Positions 7,454-16,739 of a stretch of DNA of 64,000 bases are shown here, piece after piece. The notes under the pieces were generated by a model. It did no database searches and was not told the DNA's origin. It was given only the letters and a program-made list of their open reading frames with translations. The position numbers and the translations under genes were made by a program. Source of the DNA: an uncultured Bacteroidales bacterium (GTDB taxonomy: Bacteria; Bacteroidota; Bacteroidia; Bacteroidales; F082); NCBI GenBank assembly GCA_937906455.1, contig CALCYT010000027.1:5451-69450 (forward strand), in the 5' to 3' direction. Positions within the stretch are counted from its first letter, which is position 1, and each line of letters begins with the position of its first letter.

Positions 7454-10309
7454 CTAAAATAACGTCAGCTGACCGTCTTTATTATCTTCATTGTCAATAT
7501 CTTTAACTTTTTCTGTTTTCTCTTTAATAGATTCATCACCTTGTAGTTTGTCACTGCCATTTTCCGCTGTTTCCACTGTTTCTGCGTGAGCCCCCTCAAC
7601 CTGTGTTTCACCACCGCCATTTTCCGCTGTTTCCACTGTTTCTGCGCGAGCCTCCTCTTCTGCGAGCTGCGGCTCGAATGGCTCGAGGAACTCGTAATAG
7701 TTCACGTCGTGTACCGAGAGGCGTTTCCCTTTTGCCTTGTAGCTCTTCACCCCGATATATTCCTCGACGTTAACCTCTTCATCCTCAAAGTGTTTGCCGC
7801 TTATGCCGTCATTGAATTTCAACAGCAGTCTCGGCATGACATCCATATTCAACATCAGGAACCTGGCGTCCTCACCTTCGCCGATGAACGAGATACGCTT
7901 GTTCAGAGGTGTCTCTTCATCGACAGTGAACCTCTTGATATACATCAGCTTAGTCTCCGACTCGATATACAAAACAGTGAAAATCGTCTCCGGCTCGAAT
8001 TTGAAAATCATCGTCATGTCATCGTCGAAATGCGTTGAGAGGTCGAAGTTGGTGAGACGTAACTCGCCGTTGGAGTGTATCTGCATTATCTTGTCGTTGC
8101 CGGAGTAGCGTCCGATTGACGTTCCGCGGCCGTCGGCGTTCAGTCGTTTCACCGTGTCGTCGTACCATATCTCGCGTGCCGAGAGCGTGGAGACGCCTTC
8201 CTCGCGTTTGAAGATGCGGTTCACTGCGTGATTTGTGAGCTTGTTGCCACGGCTGCCACGTCCTTTGATGTCCAAAGTGGCGAAATCGTAGTCAAACGAG
8301 AGCTTTTTCAGCTTCGGAGCGGGACGCAGCATCACCTTGATGACCTCCGCCTCTCCGTTAGGATTTGCAGAGAAATAAACCACTTTCGAGCCTGCCTCGC
8401 CCATAGTGAGGTCGTAAATCTTGTCGTGTGTGATGCCATCGACGTAAAAACGCTTCACATAGTAAGGATTTCCAGGCTTACCGTTGCGATAAGCCATGTT
8501 GTAGATGGTGCGTTTGTCGCCTTTATGATAGATGTTGGCGTAGATGATCTTCTCCGGACCCACGAACAGCTTCTGCTGCAGTTTCACCACCGAGAACGTG
8601 CCGTTTTCGCGGAATACGATGACGTCGTCGATGTCGGAGCAGTCGCACACATAGGCGTAGGCGTCCTTGTTTTGTTCTTTCTTGAGACCGGCACCGGTGC
8701 AGATGAATCCTTCCTCCTTGTTGACGTACAGTTTCTCATTGTTAGCTGCCACCGCCACCGCCGAGATGTTGTCGAAGTTGCGAATCTCGGTCTTACGCTC
8801 GCGCCCTTTGCCGTATTTACGCTTGATTTCCTCGAAATAATGTATGGTGTAGTCCACGATATGGTCGAGGTCGTATTTCACCTGCTCAATCTGTTTCTCG
8901 ATGTCAAGTAATTGATCCTCCGCCTTTTTGATGTCGAATTTTGAAATCTTACGGACAGGTTTCTCACAAAGTTTGAGTACGTCGTCGCGTGTGATGTCGC
9001 GTTTCAGTTTCGGACGATACGGATCGAAGGCTTTTTCTATCGCATCTATCTGGGCGTCATAGCTTTCCGCATCTTTTTCCAAGATTTTATAGATACGTTT
9101 CTCGAAAAAAATCTTTTCAAGAGAGATCCAATGCCATTGACCTTCCAGTTCATCAAGAGTGTTTTTCAGCTCCCAGCTCAACAAATCCAAGGTATGGTCG
9201 GTGTTGTGCCTTAAAATCGCCGAAATAGTGGTAAATTCAGGCTTGTCGTTATGAATCACGCATGTCACGAGGCTACTCAGCTTGACCTGGCATTTTGTGA
9301 AAGCGTAGAGTGCGTCGATAGTCTGGTCGGGCGACACGCCTGGCGCGAGATGGATGACTATTTCAGCGGTCTTAGCCGTATTGTCGTCAACCCTGCGAAT
9401 CTTGATTTTGCCTTTCTCACTCGCCTGAGTGATTGATTGTATTAAAGTTTCAGTTGTAGTACCGTATGGTATCTCAGTGATTACCAATGTCTTTTTGTCT
9501 ATTTGAGATATCTTCGCCCTCACCTGCACACGGCTTCCGCGACCGCCGTCGTTATAGCCGCGGACATCTATCAGACCACCTGTCTGGAAGTCGGGATAAA
9601 GCTCGAATGGCTCATCTTTGAGGTAAGATATTGAAGCGTCAATAAGTTCGTTGAAGTTATGCGGCAGGATCTCCGATTTCAGACCCACCGCGATGCCCAT
9701 AGCACCTTGGAAAAGCAGCAACGGGAACTTTACTGGAAGCGAAATAGGCTCTTTGTTTCGGCCGTCGTATGAAAACGTCCAATCGGTTGTCTTCGGGTTA
9801 AAGACAACGTCTAACGCGAATTTCGACAGACGTGCCTCGATGTAACGAGGAGCCGCCGCGCCGTCGCCGGTGAGGATATTACCCCAGTTACCTTGGCAGT
9901 CGATAAGCAGATCTTTTTGACCCAGATTCACGAGAGCGTCACCGATGGAAGCGTCGCCGTGAGGGTGATATTTCATGGTGTTTCCCACGATATTAGCAAC
10001 CTTGTTGTAGCGTCCGTCGTCGATCTCCTTCATGGAATGCAGGATACGGCGCTGCACGGGCTTCAAGCCGTCGTCAATTTCCGGCACAGCGCGGTCAAGG
10101 ATGACGTACGAGGAGTAGTCCAAGAACCAGTTTTCGAACATGCCTTTCAGCGGTACGATGCGGTATCCGTCGCCCGACTGCACAAGCATTCCCGACTCCT
10201 CTTCCGCCGTGGGATCGAAGCCGTCAAGCACCTGAGTGACATCGTCGTCTATCTCGTTTATCTCTTCAAACTCTTGATTATCAATATTTTCGTCATCAAA
10301 ATCTGCCAT
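7454..10309 (-). CDS. parC: Type IIA topoisomerase A subunit, ParC-like
   Basis: This is the DNA-cleaving subunit of a type II topoisomerase (951 residues). LKPVQRRILHSM lies near residue 85 and the active-site Tyr is in AAAPRYIEARLS (near 155). The PRYIEARL context is closer to ParC than to GyrA (usually MRYTEAR). A six-bladed C-terminal domain follows. The ATG at 10309 (MADFDDEN) was chosen over an upstream TTG because it lies about 20 nt after the predicted transcription start. The C-terminal tail is very acidic and contains two copies of AETVETAENG, encoded by a duplicated segment near 7550-7655. The B subunit is not in the window, so the gyrase or topo IV assignment rests on sequence alone. 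Confidence 0.85.
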   Translation of the reverse strand: MADFDDENIDNQEFEEINEIDDDVTQVLDGFDPTAEEESGMLVQSGDGYRIVPLKGMFENWFLDYSSYVILDRAVPEIDDGLKPVQRRILHSMKEIDDGRYNKVANIVGNTMKYHPHGDASIGDALVNLGQKDLLIDCQGNWGNILTGDGAAAPRYIEARLSKFALDVVFNPKTTDWTFSYDGRNKEPISLPVKFPLLLFQGAMGIAVGLKSEILPHNFNELIDASISYLKDEPFELYPDFQTGGLIDVRGYNDGGRGSRVQVRAKISQIDKKTLVITEIPYGTTTETLIQSITQASEKGKIKIRRVDDNTAKTAEIVIHLAPGVSPDQTIDALYAFTKCQVKLSSLVTCVIHNDKPEFTTISAILRHNTDHTLDLLSWELKNTLDELEGQWHWISLEKIFFEKRIYKILEKDAESYDAQIDAIEKAFDPYRPKLKRDITRDDVLKLCEKPVRKISKFDIKKAEDQLLDIEKQIEQVKYDLDHIVDYTIHYFEEIKRKYGKGRERKTEIRNFDNISAVAVAANNEKLYVNKEEGFICTGAGLKKEQNKDAYAYVCDCSDIDDVIVFRENGTFSVVKLQQKLFVGPEKIIYANIYHKGDKRTIYNMAYRNGKPGNPYYVKRFYVDGITHDKIYDLTMGEAGSKVVYFSANPNGEAEVIKVMLRPAPKLKKLSFDYDFATLDIKGRGSRGNKLTNHAVNRIFKREEGVSTLSAREIWYDDTVKRLNADGRGTSIGRYSGNDKIMQIHSNGELRLTNFDLSTHFDDDMTMIFKFEPETIFTVLYIESETKLMYIKRFTVDEETPLNKRISFIGEGEDARFLMLNMDVMPRLLLKFNDGISGKHFEDEEVNVEEYIGVKSYKAKGKRLSVHDVNYYEFLEPFEPQLAEEEARAETVETAENGGGETQVEGAHAETVETAENGSDKLQGDESIKEKTEKVKDIDNEDNKDGQLTLF

Positions 10310-10334
10310 CGTCAAAAATTTCAATTATAATCTA

Positions 10335-10342
10335 CAAAATTA
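10335..10342 (-). promoter_or_regulatory. TAATTTTG promoter element for the parC-like gene
   Basis: The minus strand reads TAATTTTG. A start about 7 nt downstream (near 10328) gives a short leader before the ATG at 10309 and argues against the upstream TTG. Confidence 0.55.
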
Positions 10343-10352
10343 AGAAAAATTT

Positions 10353-12365
10353 TTATTTCCAAAACCGCAAAACCAAAATTTCTATCAACAAAGATATCAA
10401 CGCTAAGATTATGAACGACTTCCACAGCGTTGAGCGACGCACCATAGTCTTCATCACATCGCCTGAGCGGATATCGTCTGACCTCATCACTGTAATGACG
10501 TTCAACCCATTGTTTTTCAATATTTTATCAACCTCTTCCGTATCAACAAACTTCATTTTCGACTCTTTGCGGCTGTCGTTCCACCCCGTCGTGGCTACAA
10601 TCTCATCGCCATTGCTGACATTGTAGAAGCCTGCACCGGGCAGTTCGTCGAAGAGCCTAATCATCGCACGGTTGTTGCGCATTTCAACCATCGGAATCAT
10701 CTCGAAGGTGCTTTCAACATCGCGGATACGGATGTCGCCTCCTGAAAAAGCCGTCAAATCATTGATTGACAATTCTTTATCAATGCCAATAGTATATGAA
10801 AGCCTGCTCACCTGACTGCCGAGCATCGCAATTTTGTACATTATCGGAACGAATAGCGAATTCTCGCTAAAATTGGTCCAATTTGCATTAAATCTTGAAG
10901 CAAAAACAAAGACATTACCCGCTCCGATTTTACTTAAAGTAAAGAATGAAGTGCCATTCTGTAAAGAAATGAGTGTCAGAGAATTATGAAATTGTTTTTT
11001 ATCAATTTGAACATGTTTGTAAACCTTCGGGAGGTCGGCGTTGTCGGGAATCGAAACGAAAATGTCATCGAAGAATGTATGTTGGGCGGCAATCATGGAA
11101 ATACTTAAGGTATCGTCGGAGATTATTGGGGCGTTACGGGCATTACGGGCGTTAAGTGGCTCCGATGGGAGCATAACCACGCTGCAGCCTTCTTTTGCCA
11201 GATCCATGATAGATTGCATCATCGTCTCGTTGACGAGATCGTCGCCATCGATGATAATCAATTGACAATCAGAGAGATATTGCTGATCGATGCGGCGAGG
11301 GTCAACGCGTTTGCAATCAAACAATGAATCGTTCGAAAACAACGTCTGGATTGCGGATTGGCCGTTGTCTGTTGACAATTCCACAATTTTGATAATCGGG
11401 CGCACATCCAACATGAAATTATATGAATCGTCAAATGTTATCGGGAAATCGTCGATTGATGCGGTTGCTGTATGACTACCCTCTTCAGCAACAAATTGCA
11501 TCGAGACGTTATTTTTGCCATTTGCGGGTATATCTATTGTGTTGAATGCCACGGCTTTACCATCGATTTCGAAATTCACTGGGAGGCCTTTTATCTCCTT
11601 ACCGCTCTCATTGACGACGCGCACGTTTATTTCGTTGGCGAAATCTTTTTGCAGAATCGGCAACGACAGCCAGACGGTGTCGATATATATATTCTGTTGG
11701 TAATCAGACTTTAACGGAATTGCAACGATCTGAATAGCTGAATCGGCCATAATGCCGTCGAGATTCATCATGTTGTCTTGGAAGTCGGAATACACGAACA
11801 GCGAGGCGGATTTGAAACCATTGCGGCGCATTATCATTTGCAGATTCTCATATAAAGCATTGATACTCATCGGAGAAGCCTCAGTCTGCATGGCATCGAT
11901 ACTCATCAGCATCTCGTCTTGGTTCATAGGATACTCGTTTTCAGGCTGACGGCTGTTGGTGAGCAGTACAAATCTCTGCGAAGGGCTGATATTACTGACT
12001 ATTTTGCGTGCCGAGGCTCTTGCGTCCTCAAGCAGCGAAATCTCCGACGAGCGGCTGTGCATCGACATCGAGTTGTCGATATAAACAGCCACCAGATTAT
12101 CTGCGTCATCGGTTTTAAGTCTCTGCTCCGAATTATAAGGATACGCGAAAGCGAAAACGAGTGCGGCGATGAATAACATCCTCATTATCAATGCGATAAT
12201 ATATTTCAGCTTTTTCGTTTTAGCGTTCTCCTGCTCTATCGTCTTCAAGGTGGCTGTGTTGCTGAAATACACTATCTTATGCCGTCTGAAGTTAAAAAGG
12301 TGTATGATGATTGGAATCGCGAGGGCGAAGAGGCACCAGAGTATATTTGGATATAAAAAGTTCAT
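10353..12365 (-). CDS. BatA-domain membrane protein
   Basis: This 670-residue protein begins with the aerotolerance-regulator N-terminal (BatA) domain: a membrane helix, then FRRHKIVYFSNTATLK, a second helix near 58-76, and a von Willebrand type A-like region opening with VAVYIDNSMSMHSRS (DxSxS, about 90-103). The central part (about 230-600) is probably periplasmic, and a membrane helix closes the C-terminus. Bacteroidota carry many such proteins of unclear role in the envelope. A short tandem stretch LNARNARNAP (about 403-412) is encoded by 9-nt repeats. It lies between the topoisomerase gene and an octamer-repeat region and appears monocistronic. Confidence 0.8.
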   Translation of the reverse strand: MNFLYPNILWCLFALAIPIIIHLFNFRRHKIVYFSNTATLKTIEQENAKTKKLKYIIALIMRMLFIAALVFAFAYPYNSEQRLKTDDADNLVAVYIDNSMSMHSRSSEISLLEDARASARKIVSNISPSQRFVLLTNSRQPENEYPMNQDEMLMSIDAMQTEASPMSINALYENLQMIMRRNGFKSASLFVYSDFQDNMMNLDGIMADSAIQIVAIPLKSDYQQNIYIDTVWLSLPILQKDFANEINVRVVNESGKEIKGLPVNFEIDGKAVAFNTIDIPANGKNNVSMQFVAEEGSHTATASIDDFPITFDDSYNFMLDVRPIIKIVELSTDNGQSAIQTLFSNDSLFDCKRVDPRRIDQQYLSDCQLIIIDGDDLVNETMMQSIMDLAKEGCSVVMLPSEPLNARNARNAPIISDDTLSISMIAAQHTFFDDIFVSIPDNADLPKVYKHVQIDKKQFHNSLTLISLQNGTSFFTLSKIGAGNVFVFASRFNANWTNFSENSLFVPIMYKIAMLGSQVSRLSYTIGIDKELSINDLTAFSGGDIRIRDVESTFEMIPMVEMRNNRAMIRLFDELPGAGFYNVSNGDEIVATTGWNDSRKESKMKFVDTEEVDKILKNNGLNVITVMRSDDIRSGDVMKTMVRRSTLWKSFIILALISLLIEILVLRFWK

Positions 12366-12366
12366 A

Positions 12367-12412
12367 TATAGTTGTTCAGTTGATCAGTTGTTCAGTTGTT
12401 TAGTTGATCAGT
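12367..12412 (+). repeat. Octanucleotide tandem repeat (TTCAGTTG and variants)
   Basis: About five consecutive 8-nt units (TTCAGTTG, ATCAGTTG, TTTAGTTG) lie in the leader of the BatA-type gene. Related to the heptamer arrays elsewhere in being short, intergenic and TTA/TCA-containing, but with a period of 8. Confidence 0.65.
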
Positions 12413-12454
12413 TTTCAAGGACTGATTCAATGAATTTTTCGTGTTTTCAGGTTG

Positions 12455-12462
12455 CAAAGATA
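12455..12462 (-). promoter_or_regulatory. TATCTTTG promoter element for the BatA-type gene
   Basis: TATCTTTG on the minus strand lies about 90 bp before the ATG at 12365, placing the octamer repeat inside the transcribed leader. Confidence 0.5.
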
Positions 12463-12539
12463 CAAAAGAATTCGAACTAAACATTGGATTTTTCTAACAT
12501 TCAGTTTATAAAAATGCGTAAAAAAGGTATGATTTAATC

Positions 12540-12833
12540 CTATTTCCCGCAAGGTTGTTGTTCTTCGGCGGCCGAAGGCAGTGGAGAGTCTTCGGTTGTT
12601 GGATAATCGCCGATTTCGTAAAGGAATTCGGGGGCAAAATCCACACCGCACGCCCATTCGAGGGTCCAGTGGTTCAATCCGTATTGTTTGAATTGGGACA
12701 ATTCTTTCAGTTGTTCAAAAACGCCGTCATTCAGATATGGCTGCAAATCGACAACTTTTGTCACGCCGTCGCTGAAAGTTAAAGACAGTGTGTAATCTTT
12801 AATGTAATCAACATCTACAACTCGTATCATCAT
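12540..12833 (-). CDS. DUF2442 protein
   Basis: This 97-residue protein matches the DUF2442 layout: VxDVDYIKDYTLSLTFSDGVTKVVDLQPYL at the N-terminus (about 5-33) and WACGVDFAPEFLYEIG near residue 60. Its start overlaps the stop of the DUF4160 gene (ATGA), so the two are translationally coupled. DUF4160-DUF2442 pairs occur as small mobile operons and have been suspected to be toxin-antitoxin modules; no activity can be read from the sequence. The C-terminal tail after residue 80 is low in complexity. Confidence 0.8.
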   Translation of the reverse strand: MMIRVVDVDYIKDYTLSLTFSDGVTKVVDLQPYLNDGVFEQLKELSQFKQYGLNHWTLEWACGVDFAPEFLYEIGDYPTTEDSPLPSAAEEQQPCGK

Positions 12834-13087
12834 TCAAGAGGTTTTATTCTTTTTAATTCACCACCATTTTGAGCTTTATCCCATAAATCCATCAGTTCTC
12901 CTTCATGCAAATCAATCCATTCAACGACTTTTGAGATTATTTTTGCCGGCATCTCCCCTTTTACGACCTTGTCTTTAATGCTGATATTGCAATCATAATC
13001 TCCATAACTCACATGAATATGCGGCGGATTATGATCTTTCCACCACATGTATATTATGATTCCATAGAATCTTGAAATTTCTGGCAT
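12830..13087 (-). CDS. DUF4160 protein
   Basis: This 85-residue protein has the DUF4160 signature: PEISRFYGIIIYMWWKDHNPPHIHV with the HNPPHIHV core near residue 24, then a Lys/Glu-rich helical C-terminus. The His-rich loop may bind a metal. The ATG at 13087 is chosen because the promoter box at 13109-13116 lies upstream of it; further in-frame codons upstream would precede the transcription start. It is first in a two-gene operon with DUF2442 next to the restriction-modification cassette, consistent with an accessory location. Confidence 0.82.
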   Translation of the reverse strand: MPEISRFYGIIIYMWWKDHNPPHIHVSYGDYDCNISIKDKVVKGEMPAKIISKVVEWIDLHEGELMDLWDKAQNGGELKRIKPLE

Positions 13088-13108
13088 GGTTTTAATATTT
13101 AAAACATG

Positions 13109-13116
13109 CAAAGTTA
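13109..13116 (-). promoter_or_regulatory. TAACTTTG promoter element for the DUF4160-DUF2442 operon
   Basis: TAACTTTG on the minus strand gives a start near 13102 and a leader of about 15 nt before the ATG at 13087. Confidence 0.6.
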
Positions 13117-13210
13117 CGATTTATTTTCAGATGTGCAGCTATAGGAGGGGAAATTAATTTTAAACGAGGCATAAAAAATCTGTGCCATTCTGATTTGGGG
13201 CAGGATTATG

Positions 13211-13335
13211 ATACTTTTTTCTTGATAAAAAATTATCCAAAAAATCAAGGCCCGATTAATCGGAGCCCCGCTACAGCCAGTCTAAAGCCACCGCTGCACC
13301 GCAATCGGGCCAGAGCTGACGCACAAAAAAAGTAT
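13211..13335 (-). repeat. Nested inverted-repeat element at the left border of the first R-M cassette
   Basis: Outer arms of 10 bp (ATACTTTTTT at 13211-13220 with 13326-13335) enclose inner arms of 9 bp (GGCCCGATT at 13249-13257 with 13303-13311) around a GC-rich 45-nt loop. On the minus strand it reads as a GC hairpin followed by TTGATTTTTTGG...ATCAAGAAAAAAG. The outer arm reaches the stop codon of the HNH gene. A similar composition (GC hairpin, TTGATCTTTT, ATCAAGGGAAAAG) occurs in opposite orientation at 16740-16935, on the other side of the cassette. Confidence 0.65.
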
Positions 13336-14543
13336 TAATAAATCTTTTCAGAGCGATAAAATGCATCTCTCTTTTTAAAATACTCAGACATCATCGATGT
13401 ATAATAGTTATGTTCTATTTCAGGGTATGGTGATATCAGATTAACAAAAGCCGTATCATTTTCATTTAATTTAGGCATAATTTCTAATTTGCCCTTCTCA
13501 AATCTAATCAAACCTCTATCAAATAACTTGTGATGGTTTTCACAAAGCCAAAGTCCATTGTTCCCATCTGTAGCCATTTTTAACTTTTCAGCAAACGGCA
13601 AATCTGTGCGTTGTTTAATTGCTTGAATTGGATAAATGTGAGCCCCTTGAATAATGCTTTCAATTTCACAGTGACATAACGAACATATTTTATGACCTCC
13701 CGTCTTTTCCAATAGGTTATATATAAAACGAGGGCTTCTCAGGCTTTCATCGGCTGACACCGGCTTATATGTATGATTATCATCTTCATCAAATTCATAA
13801 GTGTCATTTAGAATTTCAATCTGCGCCCTCCCCCTTTCTCGTGCATAATTCTTTATAGCATCTATATCAGCGTCACTTAGATATTCACTATCGTTGTCTG
13901 CAATTTGAAAAAGGCGAACTGGTTTGTCGGAAATACCACATAAAGCCAGGCAGAGCATCGTTGTTTCTTTTTGATTTGCGCCAAATGTTTTTCCATATAC
14001 ATGGTAAAACTGCCCTTCGTCGGTAATATATGAAGATTGATTAGCACTATTTCTAATACTATTGGCTTCCCTATCAGCAATTAAGTCACGAACACTGTCG
14101 TATGGTTTAATCGAAAACCCGCTCAGCCCCTCGTCTGCATTCAAAAACACTACACCCATAGAAAACAGAAGCCCATACATAAATTTGTGATAACGAGTCT
14201 GGTTTCCCCCATTTGTCGGTGTTATATACAAACAAAACCGACACTTTTTATTGCTATTATAAGCTTCGTTAAGATATAAACCAAATGCAGTTGGCACACT
14301 TTGAAGATATGAATTACGTCCTCCCACTTCTTTTGGTGTATATGTTATATAGTATTTACAATTGTCCGTTTCAAATGTAAACATTTTACCTTTTATGCGT
14401 TGTTCTTTCCATTCCACTACATATTTTCTTTGTCCGGTCAGTCTATAACAAATTTTTTGTAAATCCGGACTAGTTATAACCGTATCGACATTAGGCACTT
14501 TATCTTGTGCACCAAGACGACAAATTGTAAATAGTGCTTTCAT
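13335..14543 (-). CDS. HNH restriction endonuclease (first R-M cassette)
   Basis: This 402-residue protein is probably the nuclease partner of the methyltransferase upstream. The C-terminal third carries an HNH domain: a CSLCHCE zinc knuckle, then GAHIYPIQ (catalytic His, near residue 298), then NGLWLCENHHKLFDRGLI with the Asn-His-His pattern. The N-terminal two thirds match nothing I recognise and may recognise DNA. The ATG at 14543 follows the methylase stop by 1 nt, so the two are translationally coupled, methylase first. The gene is visibly more AT-rich than its housekeeping neighbours, which suggests acquisition. It appears intact. Confidence 0.82.
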   Translation of the reverse strand: MKALFTICRLGAQDKVPNVDTVITSPDLQKICYRLTGQRKYVVEWKEQRIKGKMFTFETDNCKYYITYTPKEVGGRNSYLQSVPTAFGLYLNEAYNSNKKCRFCLYITPTNGGNQTRYHKFMYGLLFSMGVVFLNADEGLSGFSIKPYDSVRDLIADREANSIRNSANQSSYITDEGQFYHVYGKTFGANQKETTMLCLALCGISDKPVRLFQIADNDSEYLSDADIDAIKNYARERGRAQIEILNDTYEFDEDDNHTYKPVSADESLRSPRFIYNLLEKTGGHKICSLCHCEIESIIQGAHIYPIQAIKQRTDLPFAEKLKMATDGNNGLWLCENHHKLFDRGLIRFEKGKLEIMPKLNENDTAFVNLISPYPEIEHNYYTSMMSEYFKKRDAFYRSEKIY

Positions 14544-14544
14544 A

Positions 14545-16407
14545 TTATTGAGCAATAATTAAGGTTTCTCTTCTCCCTCGAAATGTTGTTTGAAATGATT
14601 CTGCTTGATGTTCTTCAATCCATTGTAATAGTAAAGAATTTCGAGAGCCTTTATATTCTAAAACATTGGATATAATAACTTTACATCCACGTTTTACAAG
14701 ACCATCAAGATATATTAACAATCGTTTCTCTTCTTCATTATTCCATCCTTTAAAACCACGTTTACCATCATTATAGCTTCCAAGCGTAAGTAGGTATGGA
14801 GGATCCGCATATACGAGAGTGTTCTCATCTATATAATCATCAATATCACAAAAATCACCGATATGAAATGATACATCCAGTTCCTTTAGTCGACGTGAAA
14901 ATGACACGATTTTTTCTTTTATGGAATCGCTATAACCGCTTTCCCCAACTGGATTGTTGAATTCATAATTTGAATTAAAGCGGAGTTGTTGCTGAAATCC
15001 ATATAATATGACCACATACAAATAACAGTACGCCTTGGAGGTGTTACGATATTTTTTATTGTAATCATCGCGTATCTTAATATACGATTCCTTATTACAC
15101 TTAACGAGATTATATTTTTTGATGATTGTTTCTATGAAAGTCAGCAGCGTTGCAGTATTTTCGGTTTTAAACATTTGAAGAATGCTGGCAACAGCAAAAT
15201 TTATATCATTATAAATTATCTGTTTAAAACCTGCCACATTAATACCCACATTAAAACCTCCTCCTAATAAATCTACAAATTTTGGTTTTCCAATTAAATG
15301 TGGTTTGATAAAATCTATTATTTGCGATTTTCCACCCATATAATTCAATGGGCAGTAATAATTTACATCTGCAAGCGGTTTTTTACATCCATAGAACAAG
15401 TATTCTTTATGTCCTTGTTTTTCTCCAGTTTTAAAATTCTTATATCGTTTATAATCTATCTCATCACATATCACACTTTCTTCATAGCAATATCTTTTCA
15501 GTGCATACATGATATAATCCTTTGACATCAAGCCATCGCTACTATAACTGAAAATAATATGGGAAGCTTGAGTTTTTGCTATTACTTTGTCAAAAAGTAC
15601 GGCAACTTTATTCGGTTTTGACCAATCGTTGGAGATACCGCTATATGGACGTGCCCCTGTAATACCTTTTAAAGTCGGATTATCATTAAGTATTAAAGTT
15701 TCTAGAATATGATATTGTACAGAATATGAATTCTTTGTATATGGCGGATCAAGATAAAGAATATCACAGGCAACATCCTCAATGATATCTTCTATGTTGC
15801 AATTTACTATTTGAACATGATTAATATTGTGCGGGTCCGGCTCAGTATCAGTATCTGCTGGAGGCATAAATATTATATTCTTCACTGCTCGAGCATCCCA
15901 TGTTTTTAAAAAAGCTCCATATACTCCGGCTACATTTGCCACATGCGAAACAGATTCTAATAGAGAACTCAACAGATAACAATATTCCTCATATGTTATT
16001 TGTTTTCCGTCATACCATTTTTGTATTTGTTGGCGGAAATAATCAATACGGCCTGCATTCCAGTCTGTAAAATACATTCTTCCTGAAAGCTGGGGAGAAT
16101 AGTTTTTAGAAAAGAACCCAATAATTTGATTGTCGTTTTCATTGAAATAATCAAATGGATTGAAACCCAAAGTCTCGAAAGTACAACGTGATGCAAAAAT
16201 TCGACCACATGCGAATGTAGTAGCACAATGTAAATTGTCATTTACCACCAAATTAAACCTGTTTTTGAAATGATTGGCAATTGCACCTGTACCACAAAAT
16301 GCATCAAACAAGACCAGCCTATTATGTCTATTCTCTAATAGCTGCTGTCGTTCAAAAAGTTTCTGAATGTATTCTACTAATGTTGCTTTACAGCCTAAAT
16401 ATCTCAT
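14545..16407 (-). CDS. Two-domain adenine-N6 DNA methyltransferase (D12 class, fused)
   Basis: This 620-residue enzyme is a fusion of two Dam/D12-class adenine methyltransferases. Domain 1 has the SAM motif FDAFCGTGAIANHF (about 34-47) and the catalytic LDPPYTKNSY near 220. Domain 2 begins at about 355 with PLNYMGGKSQIIDFIKPHL, has LLGGGFNVGINV as motif I and ADPPYLLTLGSY near 535. Each half is close to a complete methylase. Two-domain fusions of this kind (M.FokI is the model) usually methylate the two strands of an asymmetric site, so a type IIS-like specificity is plausible. It is the first gene of the cassette and has a leader of about 280 nt with strong inverted repeats. Confidence 0.88.
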   Translation of the reverse strand: MRYLGCKATLVEYIQKLFERQQLLENRHNRLVLFDAFCGTGAIANHFKNRFNLVVNDNLHCATTFACGRIFASRCTFETLGFNPFDYFNENDNQIIGFFSKNYSPQLSGRMYFTDWNAGRIDYFRQQIQKWYDGKQITYEEYCYLLSSLLESVSHVANVAGVYGAFLKTWDARAVKNIIFMPPADTDTEPDPHNINHVQIVNCNIEDIIEDVACDILYLDPPYTKNSYSVQYHILETLILNDNPTLKGITGARPYSGISNDWSKPNKVAVLFDKVIAKTQASHIIFSYSSDGLMSKDYIMYALKRYCYEESVICDEIDYKRYKNFKTGEKQGHKEYLFYGCKKPLADVNYYCPLNYMGGKSQIIDFIKPHLIGKPKFVDLLGGGFNVGINVAGFKQIIYNDINFAVASILQMFKTENTATLLTFIETIIKKYNLVKCNKESYIKIRDDYNKKYRNTSKAYCYLYVVILYGFQQQLRFNSNYEFNNPVGESGYSDSIKEKIVSFSRRLKELDVSFHIGDFCDIDDYIDENTLVYADPPYLLTLGSYNDGKRGFKGWNNEEEKRLLIYLDGLVKRGCKVIISNVLEYKGSRNSLLLQWIEEHQAESFQTTFRGRRETLIIAQ

Positions 16408-16690
16408 CCTTATATCAACGCCATAATTGTTAGCGAAAGGACTACCAGTTCGGGATATGGGCTAAAACAAAGGACCCCGGGACATAAAAAAGCGCGGAAA
16501 GGCACTTGTCAACGTCCTAAGGTCCTAGCAAAACCCATTGTACAGACAAGTCTCCAGTCCACGCCATAGCGCAGACGTTGGCACTTATTCGTTGTACAAT
16601 GTCTTGTGAAATTGCTAGGTTCTAGGACATTTCGAATATAGCACTAACGCTATGTTATTTTCAATAAATTAAGTATCACGATACTCGGTG
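16408..16690 (-). promoter_or_regulatory. Structured leader of the first methylase gene
   Basis: Between the promoter (16691-16698) and the methylase ATG lie three nested arm pairs: GTCCTA 16514-16519 with 16623-16628, CCTAGCAA 16524-16531 with 16612-16619, and CATTGTACA 16536-16544 with 16593-16601. This gives 23 paired bases around a 48-nt loop. GACAAG (16545-16550) can alternatively pair with CTTGTC (16505-16510), so two conformations are possible. A 12-bp palindrome, GTATCACGATAC at 16673-16684, sits at the predicted transcription start and could be an operator. A four-codon frame (ATG GCG TTG ATA TAA) ends just before the methylase start. No coding function otherwise. Confidence 0.6.
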
Positions 16691-16698
16691 CAAAGATA
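16691..16698 (-). promoter_or_regulatory. TATCTTTG promoter element of the first R-M cassette
   Basis: TATCTTTG on the minus strand; predicted start near 16684, inside the palindrome 16673-16684. Confidence 0.55.
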
Positions 16699-16739
16699 CA
16701 AATAGTTTTTAAAGGATAGAAAACTTTTTTAAAATAATC

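Noticed and set aside
8228..8911. Long plus-strand open frame inside the topoisomerase gene
   Set aside because: Antisense shadow of a conserved gene; composition follows the codon bias of the opposite strand.
16408..16690. Integron attC site or transposon end
   Set aside because: Pairing is strong, but no integrase or transposase is present and core site sequences cannot be matched with confidence.
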